Part shown: positions 1 through 8,235 of the stretch, piece by piece
Layout: every line of letters begins with the position of its first letter
How positions within the stretch are numbered: the stretch's first letter is position 1
Assembly: GCA_036405495.1 (NCBI GenBank)
Contig: DASWXL010000203.1
Coordinates: 1-8,235, forward strand
Source: DASWTL01 sp036405495
Lineage (GTDB): Bacteria > Bacteroidota > Bacteroidia > Sphingobacteriales > Sphingobacteriaceae
Reading direction: 5' to 3'
Length of the DNA: 8,235 nucleotides
Position numbers and translations under genes: made by a program
Notes under the pieces: generated by a model
Database searches by the model: none
What the model was told of the DNA's origin: nothing
What the model saw: only the letters and a program-made list of their open reading frames with translations

Positions 1-82
1 AGATGTCCGAAACGGATCGTCCGGCCTCCTGTGAGGATAAAATTTTGATGATTTGTGACTCGGTAAAGTTGCTTTTTTTCAT
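1..82 (-). CDS. IS3-family transposase OrfA, N-terminal fragment (cut by window edge)
   Basis: Reading leftward from an ATG at 82-80, the 27 visible codons begin MKKSNFTESQIIKIL and continue with an EAGRSVSDI segment. This is the typical start of IS3-family OrfA proteins, which carry a helix-turn-helix that binds the element's ends. The spaced pattern F-T-E-S-Q-I followed by E-A-G and V-x-D-I is what identifies it. The rest of the helix-turn-helix, the leucine zipper and the frameshift into OrfB would lie to the left of the window. Whether the copy is intact cannot be seen. Confidence 0.8.
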   Translation of the reverse strand, partial: MKKSNFTESQIIKILSSQEAGRSVSDI

Positions 83-120
83 TTCCCTAAATTTATAAAC
101 TACTATTCTTATTATCGTAG

Positions 121-141
121 CTGTTTTTAGGGAAGATTACA
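121..141 (-). repeat. Putative terminal inverted repeat of the IS3-family element
   Basis: The outermost 21 bases of the element, read on the minus strand from 141 inward, start TGTAATCTTCCC. The call rests on position (59 bases before the OrfA start) and on the TGTA beginning. The partner repeat is outside the window, so the exact boundary is a proposal. Confidence 0.45.
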
Positions 142-281
142 CTCACGCCAAAAGCGTGGGCCTTGCTTATTCGTGTTCAGGTCTCCTACGGCCTCAGTTA
201 CGGTAAGTGGGGTTCCACGCTTTTACCTTTTATTGGGAAGCCCCTTACTCAGACTCATAATTGACAATTTTAAGATCAAAT
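142..281. other. Intergenic stretch with nested inverted repeats, possibly a structured leader
   Basis: No open frame is convincing here. A perfect 10-bp inverted repeat joins AAAAGCGTGG (150-159) to CCACGCTTTT (215-224). The first arm could instead fold locally as CACGC (144-148) with GCGTG (154-158). Inside the long loop, AGGTC (179-183) can pair with GGCCT (190-194). GTGG (207-210) can pair with CCAC (215-218), and GTAA/GGGG (203-212) with CCCCTTAC (241-248). Several pairings exclude one another, as in a switching leader, and the last would form a pseudoknot with the long stem. The stretch ends immediately upstream of the ATG at 282. Whether it is transcribed, or is only the residue of an old insertion, is unknown. 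No clear Bacteroidota promoter motif was found in it. Confidence 0.35.
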
Positions 282-566
282 ATGAGTGCAGAAATCAACC
301 CTTCTAAAAATCAAAACGCAGCTTACGACCAGCTGTCCGAATTCTTCGACCAGTACACCCTCCCGGAAAGCAAAGCCATGCTCTGGAAGTGGTTCAAAGC
401 CACCGTTACCGGCAGCTTTTCTGCGCCTGATGAACAGGAGCAGCTGAGTCTGGTGGAAAAAGAAAACATTGTCACCTACTACGAGCGGATGAATGCTCTC
501 CTGGATGCTATTCATGCCTTAAAACACAGAACGACAAGTAATGAAAATCATCAGCGGCCATATTGA
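282..566 (+). CDS. Small hypothetical protein, 94 residues
   Basis: I do not recognise the function. I chose the ATG at 282 (MSAEINPSKNQ) over the TTG at 261, because it gives a normal start and a polar N-terminus; the longer reading would have 101 residues. The product is soluble-looking, with no signal peptide or membrane segment. It has a central segment rich in aromatic residues (FFDQYTLPESKAMLWKWFKA), then an acidic stretch (DEQEQ) and a C-terminal part that looks helical (VEKENIVTYYERMNALLDAI), suggesting a small all-helical fold. Codon use and base composition resemble the genes downstream. It is separated from the TlpA-like gene by a probable terminator and is likely its own transcription unit. 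Small proteins of this general look are common as lineage-restricted hypotheticals in Sphingobacteriales, but that is an impression rather than a match. Confidence 0.65.
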   Translation: MSAEINPSKNQNAAYDQLSEFFDQYTLPESKAMLWKWFKATVTGSFSAPDEQEQLSLVEKENIVTYYERMNALLDAIHALKHRTTSNENHQRPY

Positions 567-636
567 ATGCCAGGTATTCGCTCTCTTTGTGATGGCCGCT
601 GTGATGTATGCTGGTATTAAGCGAAATCCCGAATAG
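541..636 (+). CDS. Possible 31-residue membrane peptide (doubtful)
   Basis: An ATG at 541 opens a 31-codon frame that overlaps the last 26 bases of the preceding gene and ends at TAG 634-636. The peptide has a short polar start (MKIISGHIE), a hydrophobic stretch (CQVFALFVMAAVMYAGI) long enough to span a membrane, and a basic tail (KRNPE). Small overlapping membrane peptides do occur. However, much of this frame coincides with a long inverted repeat (547-605), which could by itself produce an open frame by chance. There is no visible ribosome binding site, though this is also true of the safe genes here. Confidence 0.28.
   Translation: MKIISGHIECQVFALFVMAAVMYAGIKRNPE
547..605 (+). repeat. Inverted repeat across the end of the small hypothetical gene
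   Basis: CAGCGGCCAT (552-561) is the exact reverse complement of ATGGCCGCTG (592-601). ATCA (547-550) and TGAT (602-605) extend the stem by four pairs past one bulged base (551). The loop is 30 bases and contains the stop codon of the upstream gene (564-566). No T-tract follows, so it is not a classical terminator. It may be an RNA 3'-end structure or a protein-binding palindrome. Confidence 0.6.
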
Positions 637-646
637 GAATTAAAGG

Positions 647-702
647 CCGGCAGGAGAAGTCATTGTTTAAGTTGTGATTATTACGCCTGCCGGTTTGTTT
701 TT
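647..702 (+). terminator. Probable intrinsic terminator with a long loop
   Basis: CCGGCAGG (647-654) pairs perfectly with CCTGCCGG (686-693), and TTTGTTTTT follows at once (694-702). The GC-rich stem plus T-tract is the standard intrinsic terminator pattern. The 31-base loop is longer than usual, which lowers certainty a little. It would end transcription of the small hypothetical gene and insulate the operon that starts at 789. Confidence 0.7.
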
Positions 703-788
703 AACGTCGTCTCCTGCTCGCTTCGCATAGCTTAGGGTGACGGCAACAGTTCTTCCACTAACCAATTTCTAACCAAAATAATTAACCA

Positions 789-2201
789 ATGAAACGAAAA
801 ATTGGCTTAACGGCCACTCCTATGCCAAAAAATTGGGCAAGGGCAATATATATAATCGGTAAGCGAAAGCTTCGAAAAGTTGACCATAATGTCGTCATCG
901 CATTCGTTGCAGTGATTATCCTCCTATTGCAGATGTTCATCATCGTTACTGCCGTAAATGCCCAGGAAAAACCGAAAGGTCTTCAAATAGGCGATAACAT
1001 TCCGGATGTGACCATTACCAACATTATTAACGCCCCCGCCTCTTCTGTAAAAATTTCAGACTTCAAAGGCAAGCTGCTGATCCTGGACTTCTGGGCTACA
1101 TGGTGCTCGCCTTGTGTGGCGATGATCCCTAAAATGGAAAACCTCAAAAAGGAGTTTGGCGATAAAGTGGTCTTTATGCCGGTAACCTATCAGAGTGAAA
1201 AGGAGATCAGCCGTTTCGTTAAAAAGATCAGGGATCAGATGGACATTAAAATAACTACCGCAACAAGTAATAAGGATCTGGCTGTGTTATTCCCGCACCG
1301 GGAACTGCCCCACTATGTGTGGATCGACGGCAACGGCGTTGTTCAGGCAATCACTTCACATATGGAGGTAACATCCGCAAACATCACGAAGATGCTCGCA
1401 AAAACGGATCTCCGGTTAGCTACCAAAAACGACGGTCGAATACCCTATGAACGGAATAAACCTTTCCTGATCGGTGGAAATGGAGGCGATGGAAGCAATT
1501 TAAAATACCACTCAGTTTTTGCAAACTATACGGAAGGATTACCTTCTCGCTCGGAAGTTTCGGTTGACAAGCTCGGCAATACCAGAATAACGGCCACCAA
1601 TACTAGTATCATCAACCTATACCGGCTGGCATTCAGCGGCCGAACGACCGAATTTATTCCGGCAAATCGCAGAGTAGTTGAGGTGACAGATCCCGATCCG
1701 TTGGTATGGAATGAAGCATCATCCGGTTACAAGGACTGGAAGATGAAACACGGCGGTTCATATGAACTGATCCTGCCCCCGAATCTTAAAGAAAAGGCTT
1801 TTAACATTATGAAGGCCGATCTGGACAGACTCTTCCCCCAATATAACGCTACCGTAGAAAAACGAAAAGTACCTGCTTTGGTACTGAAGCGGACTTCGGC
1901 TGAAGATAAGCTGAAGCCGGGAGGCGACAAGCCGTATCTGCAGTACGATCCCTTTGGATTTTCCATGAAGAACAAGACACTGGATAACCTCCTGGTTCAG
2001 CTGGCGGTGATCTATCTGCAAAAATCACCCTACCCCATCTTAGACAGAACCGGCTATTCCGGCAAGGCCGACCTCACCATCAGTGCGAGTATGTCCGATG
2101 TAAAATCAATCAACAAAGCGCTGGAGCAATACGACCTGCAATTGGTCCGGGAACACGCGGAAGTTGATATGCTGATAATAAGAGATAGCAAAACGAACTA
2201 G
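789..2201 (+). CDS. Exported TlpA-like thioredoxin fused to a DUF3738-like C-terminal region
   Basis: This is a 470-residue envelope protein with two parts. A basic N-terminal stretch (1-33) precedes a hydrophobic segment (about 34-56) and a likely signal peptidase site after VNA (56-58), so the rest should be periplasmic. Residues about 65-205 form a TlpA/AhpC-type thioredoxin fold with active site WCSPC (105-109) and the cis-proline loop LPHYVW (173-178). These are the only two cysteines in the protein, as expected for a thiol-disulfide oxidoreductase. Residues about 239-466 resemble DUF3738: ITATNTSIINLYRLAF (267-282), then a YELIL ... DRLFPQYNATVEKRKVPALVL stretch (325-366), then a terminal ILDRTGYSGKADLTI block (417-431). 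The last ~80 residues (FSMKNKTLDNLL to MLIIRD) look STN-like. It is the first gene of the operon. It probably acts on envelope proteins, but its target is unknown. The ATG at 789 is preferred; M12 at 822 is the alternative. Confidence 0.85.
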   Translation: MKRKIGLTATPMPKNWARAIYIIGKRKLRKVDHNVVIAFVAVIILLLQMFIIVTAVNAQEKPKGLQIGDNIPDVTITNIINAPASSVKISDFKGKLLILDFWATWCSPCVAMIPKMENLKKEFGDKVVFMPVTYQSEKEISRFVKKIRDQMDIKITTATSNKDLAVLFPHRELPHYVWIDGNGVVQAITSHMEVTSANITKMLAKTDLRLATKNDGRIPYERNKPFLIGGNGGDGSNLKYHSVFANYTEGLPSRSEVSVDKLGNTRITATNTSIINLYRLAFSGRTTEFIPANRRVVEVTDPDPLVWNEASSGYKDWKMKHGGSYELILPPNLKEKAFNIMKADLDRLFPQYNATVEKRKVPALVLKRTSAEDKLKPGGDKPYLQYDPFGFSMKNKTLDNLLVQLAVIYLQKSPYPILDRTGYSGKADLTISASMSDVKSINKALEQYDLQLVREHAEVDMLIIRDSKTN

Positions 2202-2226
2202 TCAGGCGACAACCAAAACCAACATC

Positions 2227-5200
2227 ATGAAAAGAATTCTACAATTAACGATCATATTACTGACCCTGCACGGGATGTGCGAGGCTCAGCAGATCATCCG
2301 CGGGAAGGTTATTTCCGCCGATGACAGGCTCCCTTTGCCGGGAGCTTCAGTAAAATTGAATGGGACGTCTTTGGCTGTAACCGCCGATACTGAAGGACGG
2401 TTCTCGCTTGCGATTACTGCATCGGATTCCCTTTTAACAATCTCCTATATCGGCTATAAAACGAAGGAGATCCGTTTACGAGGACTGACAGAAATATTGG
2501 TGGCTCTGGAGCCATCCCCGAACACTTTACGTGAAGTGGTCGTATCCACCGGATATCAGTCCGTCCCCCGGGAAAGGGCCACGGGTTCCTTTTCTCAGGT
2601 TGACGGTGACCTGCTTAACCGTACGATATCTACCGGTGTACTGAGCAGGCTTGACGGGGTAGTAAGCGGACTGGTGTTTAACCGGAATAATCTAAAGAAC
2701 GATATCAGCATTCGCGGCCGGAGTACCATTTTTGCGAACTCCCAGCCGCTTATCGTACTGGATAACTTTCCGTATGAGGGGGATATTGAGAACATCAATC
2801 CGAATGACATAGAAAGCGTTTCTGTACTGAAGGATGCTGCAGCGGCTTCTATCTGGGGTTCCCGGGCTGGGAACGGCGTAATCGTGATCATCACCAAAAA
2901 AGGCAGCAACAACCGGCCGTTACAGGTATCCTTTTCCTCAACAGTTACTTCGGGAGCCAAACCGGACCTGTTCTATGAAGATCGTATGTCGACCGCTGAT
3001 TTCATTGAAATGGAAAAGACGCTTTTTGTGAAGGGATATTATCAAAGTGCAGAGACATCGATCAATAAAGCGCCGCTAACACCGGTCGTGGAGCTCCTGA
3101 TTGCTAAACGTGACGGAAAGATGGCTGCTGCCGATGCGGACGCGCAAATAGAGGCATTAAAAAGCCTGGATGTCCGGGATGATTTCACCCGACACCTGTA
3201 CCGCAACAGCCTCAATCAGCAATATGCCTTCAACCTGAACGGCGGAAGCGAGAAACAACGGTATTATGTGTCGGCCGGCTACGATAAGAACCTGCAGAAT
3301 GCTGTTGGTAATGATTATGGCCGTATCACGCTAAATGCTTCGAATACTTATTCGCTGCTGCAAAGCAAACTGGACCTGACCACCGGCATTTTATTTACAC
3401 AGAGCAACAGCCGGAACAATAATCCCGGAGCCGGAGCCATACGGTTTGATTCAGGCAATGATTTTATATACCCGTATGCACGGCTGGCGGACGAAAGCGG
3501 AAGTCCTCTTGCCATTACCCATGGTTACAGAAACGCGTTTATCCAGTCGGCCGAGTCGCTTGGAATGCTCGACTGGCAATACCGGCCACTTGACGAGATA
3601 GGGGTAGCTAATAACAGGGCTTCCTTAACGGATTACAAGGTCAATGCAGCGCTTAAATACCGCTTGCCGCTGGATTTTACTGCTGAAGTCCTCTACCAGT
3701 ATGGCAGCGGGTTAAACGAAAGAACGAACCTGCAAAGCGAAGAAAGCTACTATACCCGGGACATGATCAATAAGTTCACCATGCTAAACAGCAACGGTTC
3801 CTTGGCCAGAAACCTTCCTTTCGGCGGCATTCTTAACAAAAACCAACAGGAATACACGAGCCATAACTTTCGGGCTCAGCTGAACTACTCGAGGAACTGG
3901 CTGGCAAAACATAGCGTTTCAGCACTGGCCGGCTGGGAAGTCAGAGATCTGCATACCAGCGGCACCTCGAGCATCACTTATGGTTATAATTCTGAAAACG
4001 CTACCGGTGCAATAGTTGACTACCTCAATTCATACAGTTTGTTTTACAATCCGGCAGCATCCTCCCGGATACTGTATGGCGACGGAATGTCGGAACTGGT
4101 GGACCGCTTTATTTCCTGGTATGGCAACGGATTGTACGCCTATAAAAGTCGATATACGTTCTCTGCCAGCGCAAGGCTTGACCAGTCCAATTTGTTTGGG
4201 GTGGAAACGAACCAGAAAGGTGTGCCATTGTGGTCGGCCGGCATGAAATGGAATGTGGCCCGGGAGGATTTTTATAATCTGAAATGGCTTCCCGAACTTG
4301 CTGTACGCGCAACCTATGGTTATAATGGAAACATCGATAAAAGTGTTACCGCCTATACCACAGCCCGGCTTTACGGCAACAGCATCATAACGGCTTTACC
4401 TTATGCCCGCATCATCAATGCGCCGAACGACCGACTTCGATGGGAGCGGGTGAAGATCATAAACGGGGCTATTGACTTTGAAACCCGCAATGGAATACTT
4501 TCGGGAAGCATCGAATATTACCGCAAGCAAGGGAAAGACCTCATCGGCAATGCGCCTTTGGCTCCTACCGCCGGTATGGAAACCTTCCGGGGCAACACCG
4601 CTAACACCCAGGGCGAAGGCTGGGATGTGGCACTTCATTCCAGAAACATCGACAAAGAGTTCCAATGGGGAACAACCTTACTTTTCAGCCACGCAACAGA
4701 CAAAGTAACCGGTTACAGTGAGCGCTCAACAGTCAACAACTATATGCGGTATGGCAGCGGATCGGGCAACCGGAATCTGATCTATCCGCTGGAAGGAAGG
4801 CCATTGTATGCCATATACAGCTATCGCTGGGCAGGCCTTGATCCGCAAACGGGTAACCCGCAGGGTTACGCTGACGGTCAGGTAAGCAGGGATTATACAG
4901 CCATTATTAACGGATCAACGCCGGATAACGTGGTTTATCATGGTTCTGCACGTCCGCTCGTGTTTGGCGCCTTGCGAAACACTTTTTCATGGAAGCGATT
5001 CTCTGTATCGGCTAATATCAGCTATCGGTTAGGGTACTACTTCAGAAGGCAGTCGGTCGACTACTCGCGGGTGCTGGCCGGTGAAGGCGGGCATGGCGAC
5101 TACTCCCGGCGGTGGCAGAAACCGGGTGACGAGGACATTACAAGCGTACCTTCATTGCCTGCTGTGAGCAATGTTAATCGCGATAACCTGTACTTGTTCT

Positions 5201-5430
5201 CTGAAGCCCTGGTAGAAAAAGGCGACCACATCAGACTGCAGGATATCAATATCAGCTACGATCTGAAGAAGGCGGATATCCCTTCGCTTCCTTTTTCAAA
5301 AGCGAGGCTATTTCTGTATGCAGGAAACCTTGGAATGATATGGCAAGCGAATGATGCTGGCCTGGATCCGGACTACCTGGCCGGGCCGCCGCCAAGAACC
5401 ATAGCAGCGGGATTGAGAGTGGATTTTTAA
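2227..5430 (+). CDS. SusC/RagA-family TonB-dependent outer-membrane transporter
   Basis: This 1067-residue protein is the barrel of an outer-membrane importer driven by TonB. It has a cleavable signal peptide (MKRILQLTIILLTLHGMCEA, 1-20). A carboxypeptidase-D regulatory-like beta domain follows at about 22-95 (IIRGKVISADDRLPLPGASV ... TISYIGYKTKEI). The plug domain (about 103-226) contains VVVSTGYQ, the SIRGRST segment (161-167), the PLIVLDN stretch, and ESVSVLKDAAAASIWGSRAGNGVIVI, all family hallmarks. The remainder is a beta-barrel ending in a terminal phenylalanine (GLRVDF), the usual outer-membrane insertion signal. It has no N-terminal STN domain, so sensing through an anti-sigma factor is not expected. 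I find no cysteine after C18 in the signal peptide. Length is within the normal SusC range. It sits 25 bases after the TlpA-like gene and 29 bases before its SusD partner. The substrate is not predictable. Confidence 0.96.
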   Translation: MKRILQLTIILLTLHGMCEAQQIIRGKVISADDRLPLPGASVKLNGTSLAVTADTEGRFSLAITASDSLLTISYIGYKTKEIRLRGLTEILVALEPSPNTLREVVVSTGYQSVPRERATGSFSQVDGDLLNRTISTGVLSRLDGVVSGLVFNRNNLKNDISIRGRSTIFANSQPLIVLDNFPYEGDIENINPNDIESVSVLKDAAAASIWGSRAGNGVIVIITKKGSNNRPLQVSFSSTVTSGAKPDLFYEDRMSTADFIEMEKTLFVKGYYQSAETSINKAPLTPVVELLIAKRDGKMAAADADAQIEALKSLDVRDDFTRHLYRNSLNQQYAFNLNGGSEKQRYYVSAGYDKNLQNAVGNDYGRITLNASNTYSLLQSKLDLTTGILFTQSNSRNNNPGAGAIRFDSGNDFIYPYARLADESGSPLAITHGYRNAFIQSAESLGMLDWQYRPLDEIGVANNRASLTDYKVNAALKYRLPLDFTAEVLYQYGSGLNERTNLQSEESYYTRDMINKFTMLNSNGSLARNLPFGGILNKNQQEYTSHNFRAQLNYSRNWLAKHSVSALAGWEVRDLHTSGTSSITYGYNSENATGAIVDYLNSYSLFYNPAASSRILYGDGMSELVDRFISWYGNGLYAYKSRYTFSASARLDQSNLFGVETNQKGVPLWSAGMKWNVAREDFYNLKWLPELAVRATYGYNGNIDKSVTAYTTARLYGNSIITALPYARIINAPNDRLRWERVKIINGAIDFETRNGILSGSIEYYRKQGKDLIGNAPLAPTAGMETFRGNTANTQGEGWDVALHSRNIDKEFQWGTTLLFSHATDKVTGYSERSTVNNYMRYGSGSGNRNLIYPLEGRPLYAIYSYRWAGLDPQTGNPQGYADGQVSRDYTAIINGSTPDNVVYHGSARPLVFGALRNTFSWKRFSVSANISYRLGYYFRRQSVDYSRVLAGEGGHGDYSRRWQKPGDEDITSVPSLPAVSNVNRDNLYLFSEALVEKGDHIRLQDINISYDLKKADIPSLPFSKARLFLYAGNLGMIWQANDAGLDPDYLAGPPPRTIAAGLRVDF

Positions 5431-8235
5431 TGAATTGAATGACTTAAAAACTTCAAGCAATGAAAATTTTTATAATTATACCCATCGCAGTAATATGCCT
5501 CACACTTCTTTCCTGTGAAAAAAGCTTCCTGGAGGCAAAGCCGGACAAGGCATTAGTTGTGCCTCGTACGCTGGAAGACTTCCAAAACCTGATGAATGAC
5601 GATGCGATTATGAACGTCGCAAGTGGCTTTGGCGTTATCGGTGCAGACAATTATTACACCACTGATGCCGGCTGGACAGCACTGAGAAGCCCCGTTGAAA
5701 AGAACGGGTATATCTGGGCTGCCGATATCTATGAAGGCACGACAACGAGTAGCTGGAGCACTCCCTATGAACAGGTCTTCAAAGCTAACGTTGTACTTGA
5801 AGGTCTGGATAAGATAACGGTTAAATCAAGCCAGGAAGCAGAATGGAAGCGATTGAAAGGAAGTGCGCTTTTCTATCGTGCGTACGCCTTCTACCATCTT
5901 TCGCAAATTTTTGCAGCGCCGTACGACCAGCAGACAGCGGGTAAAAGTCTGGGAATCCCCCTTAAACTTTCGGCCGATATTAACGATGTTCCGCGACGAG
6001 GTACTCTGCAGCAAACATATGATCAGGTCATTGGTGATCTCATGATGGCGAAAACGCTGCTCCCGAGGCTGTCGGATTATAAAACAAGACCATCCAAAGC
6101 TGCCGCATTTGCGCTTCTGGCACGGATCTACCTGAGCATGGAGGATTACGAAAAAGCCGGTACTTATGCTGACTCGTGTCTGAACGTGCAAAGTTTCCTT
6201 CAGGATTACAATAAGCTTTCTACAACCGCAGCGCGACCGATTACGCGAACTAACCAGGAGATCATTTATCAGAACCGGTTTATTTCGCATGGAATATTCA
6301 CTTCCACCGCTACGATTATTGACAGTAATCTTTACCGTTCATATTCTACCAACGATCTCCGGAAAAGGATCTTCTTTAACGACAGGGGCAATGGCGTGAT
6401 CAATTTTAAAGGCTCTTATGATGGCACCACCAATCTGTTTGGCGGCCTGGTGACTGATGAAATGTACCTGATCCGTGCTGAGTGTTATGCGCGTGCCGGT
6501 AAAGCCGTAGACGCAATGAATGACCTCAATACGCTGCTGGCTACCCGATGGAAAACGGGCACATTTGTGAGGCTGACTGCTCCGGCAGCTGAAGATGCTT
6601 TGAAGATTATCCTTGATGAAAGGAGAAAAGAGTTGGTGTTTCGTGGTTTGCGATGGAGTGATTTGAGGAGGTTAAATAAAGATCAGCGGTTCTCAGTGAC
6701 ACTGACACGAAAAGTCAACGGATCAACTTACAGCCTGGCACCAAACGATAAGCGGTATGTGTATCCGATACCGAATGAGGAGATTGTAATGAGTGGAATT
6801 GAGCAGAATGAGAGGTAGAAAACGAAGGCCGCGGAATACGCGGCCTTCGTTTCCTATCAAAACCTTTTTGACCTTTCACAATCGAGTTTTCAGAGTTAAT
6901 AAAATAATGAGTTTGGGATGGAGAATTAATGTGGTGGTCGATTGAATATAAACACTTGGTGTAATAAACGCTAAATCGGCAACTTAACCCAGAACAGTAA
7001 CGTAGCTTTATTTAACCAAATAAACTTTTATGAAAAGAATTTTATTAACCATTGGAACCGTCAGTGTCCTCCTGCTTTCCTGCCAGAAGGATACAAATTC
7101 TCCACAACAACCCGAAAAAGTTGAGCTATCTTCAAAAGTGGCCATTTCGGAAAACAAGAAAAAAATTGATGATGGCCTCGATCTGATTGCCAAGAACCTG
7201 GCAGCATCATTTAGCAAAAAAGAACTGCGACACTTTGTAAAAAAACAAGCTTTAAAAAAATTTGACGGCGATTTTGATATTCTTTACAAGGATATCAAAT
7301 CGGTACAAATCAATGGTAAGTCCTTTCAAGATCATCTCGTGGGATCAAATGGAGCATCGGAGTCGGATGAAGCCGTTTTCAATCAACTCAAGGAAATCGG
7401 CTCAAATCTTCCGCTACTGAACATTTCGGTTCCGGTAAATATTGAAAAGTGGGATCCAGACCATTTTACGCCGTTAGTTGCCATACGGTCGTCCGATTAC
7501 AACGAAAAAACAACGAAAAAAATTAAAGCATATGACAAAAATGGTATAGTTCACTGGCTTGATGCGAAGAAAGATCCCGAATTCCCTGTGGTAGCCGTAA
7601 GCCTAAATGAAAGAACATTTGTTACACTGGCCGGTAAAGTTGAACTAAAAAAAGGCTTTGAGCCAGGTGCTATAACGCCGCCCCTCACCGGTGCAGGGAA
7701 ACAAAATGGATAGAGACAGAATTATGACCGCTCCGCCAGAAGATGGAGGTGATGGCGGAGGCGGTGGCGATAGTGGTCCTACTATTACCCAGTGGTGCAG
7801 AAAAAACAATTACCACGAATTTCTTACCGCAATAAATTGTACAGATATTTCACAATATGAAGGGTGGATAGCAGGAGATCCCGAATTACGTCTAGTGTTT
7901 GTACCGAATTTCAGTAACTCTACTTTGCCATATCCCATCGAAGTTCGTTTTAAACCAAGCAGAAGCCAGGTAAGTAATCAATGGTATTATCTTACGCAGC
8001 AATTGCATGTTTGGAACCTCGAACAATATGGCGAGGATGTTGCGTTCTTATGGCATGAGGAAGACTCTGACCTAAACGGAAAAACGTTGATGCAGGGGGT
8101 GGCGAGCGCGTTTAAACAATTAATTCCGCAGCCCGGAGCCAATCCAATTCCGTCTGGTGTAATTAACCAGACTAATTTATTAAACTGGGGCATTGCGATT
8201 TCAACTTTGGCGGCAAGTATTCAGGTAGATGAAAC

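Larger units (their letters stand above)
1..141 (-). mobile_element. Left end of an IS3-family insertion sequence (partial)
   Basis: On the minus strand, a transposase OrfA start lies 59 bases inside a point (position 141) where the sequence reads TGTAATCTTCCCTAAAAACA inward. A TGTA-type terminus followed by a short leader and then orfA is the usual layout of IS3-family elements. The body of the element and its other end lie outside the window, so neither the matching inverted repeat nor the target duplication can be confirmed. If the end is right, the flanking bases that would be duplicated start at 142 (CTCA if the duplication is 4 bp). The family call rests on the OrfA N-terminus; the exact end is inferred. 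Confidence 0.65.
789..6818 (+). other. Three-gene operon: TlpA-like protein, SusC-like transporter, SusD-like lipoprotein
   Basis: The three genes lie on one strand with gaps of 25 and 29 bases and no terminator between them. They are bounded by terminator-like hairpins at 647-702 and 6820-6852, so a single transcript is expected. The promoter should lie in 703-788, but I could not find a convincing TTG / TAnnTTTG pair there. No sigma/anti-sigma pair, hybrid two-component sensor or glycoside hydrolase accompanies the genes in the window. The locus is therefore not a recognisable polysaccharide utilisation locus. Redox-protein-plus-SusCD arrangements are known in Sphingobacteriales-type genomes, but their substrates are not established. 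Confidence 0.75.

Overview
The window looks like a piece of a Bacteroidota chromosome, most likely from the Sphingobacteriales/Chitinophagales side of the phylum. The evidence is a SusC/RagA plus SusD/RagB outer-membrane pair, lipoproteins with short Bacteroidota-type signal peptides, and start codons preceded by A-rich leaders rather than Shine-Dalgarno sequences. The assignment is inference from gene content; no rRNA or other phylogenetic marker is present.

Left edge (1-788). The window opens inside an IS3-family insertion sequence on the minus strand. Only the first 27 codons of its OrfA are present, and its probable outer end is near position 141. A 140-base non-coding stretch follows that holds several inverted repeats. 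Next come a 101-codon frame of unknown function (most likely used from an internal ATG as a 94-residue protein), a doubtful 31-codon frame overlapping its end, and two long-loop hairpins. The second hairpin has a T-tract and reads as a terminator.

Centre (789-6852). This is a compact three-gene operon on the plus strand with 25- and 29-base gaps. It encodes an exported thioredoxin-fold protein of the TlpA type, a SusC-type TonB-dependent outer-membrane transporter, and a SusD-type substrate-binding lipoprotein. A 14-bp perfect hairpin lies directly after the susD-like stop codon. The TlpA-like protein is a fusion: its C-terminal half resembles DUF3738, and its last ~80 residues look like an STN-type small domain. 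The SusC protein lacks an STN domain and has no cysteine after its signal peptide. SusC and SusD would form a lidded importer in the outer membrane, and the redox protein faces the periplasm. The imported substrate cannot be told from the sequence.

Right edge (6853-8235). After a 177-base gap there is an A-rich lipoprotein gene, followed with an 8-base overlap by an open frame that runs off the window. Together the two frames look like one DUF3103-like lipoprotein broken by a frameshift in a glycine-rich linker. They could instead be two coupled genes.

Nothing here is clearly a new system. The points most worth checking are the TlpA-DUF3738 fusion paired with a cysteine-free SusC, the split lipoprotein, and the inverted-repeat-rich left region.
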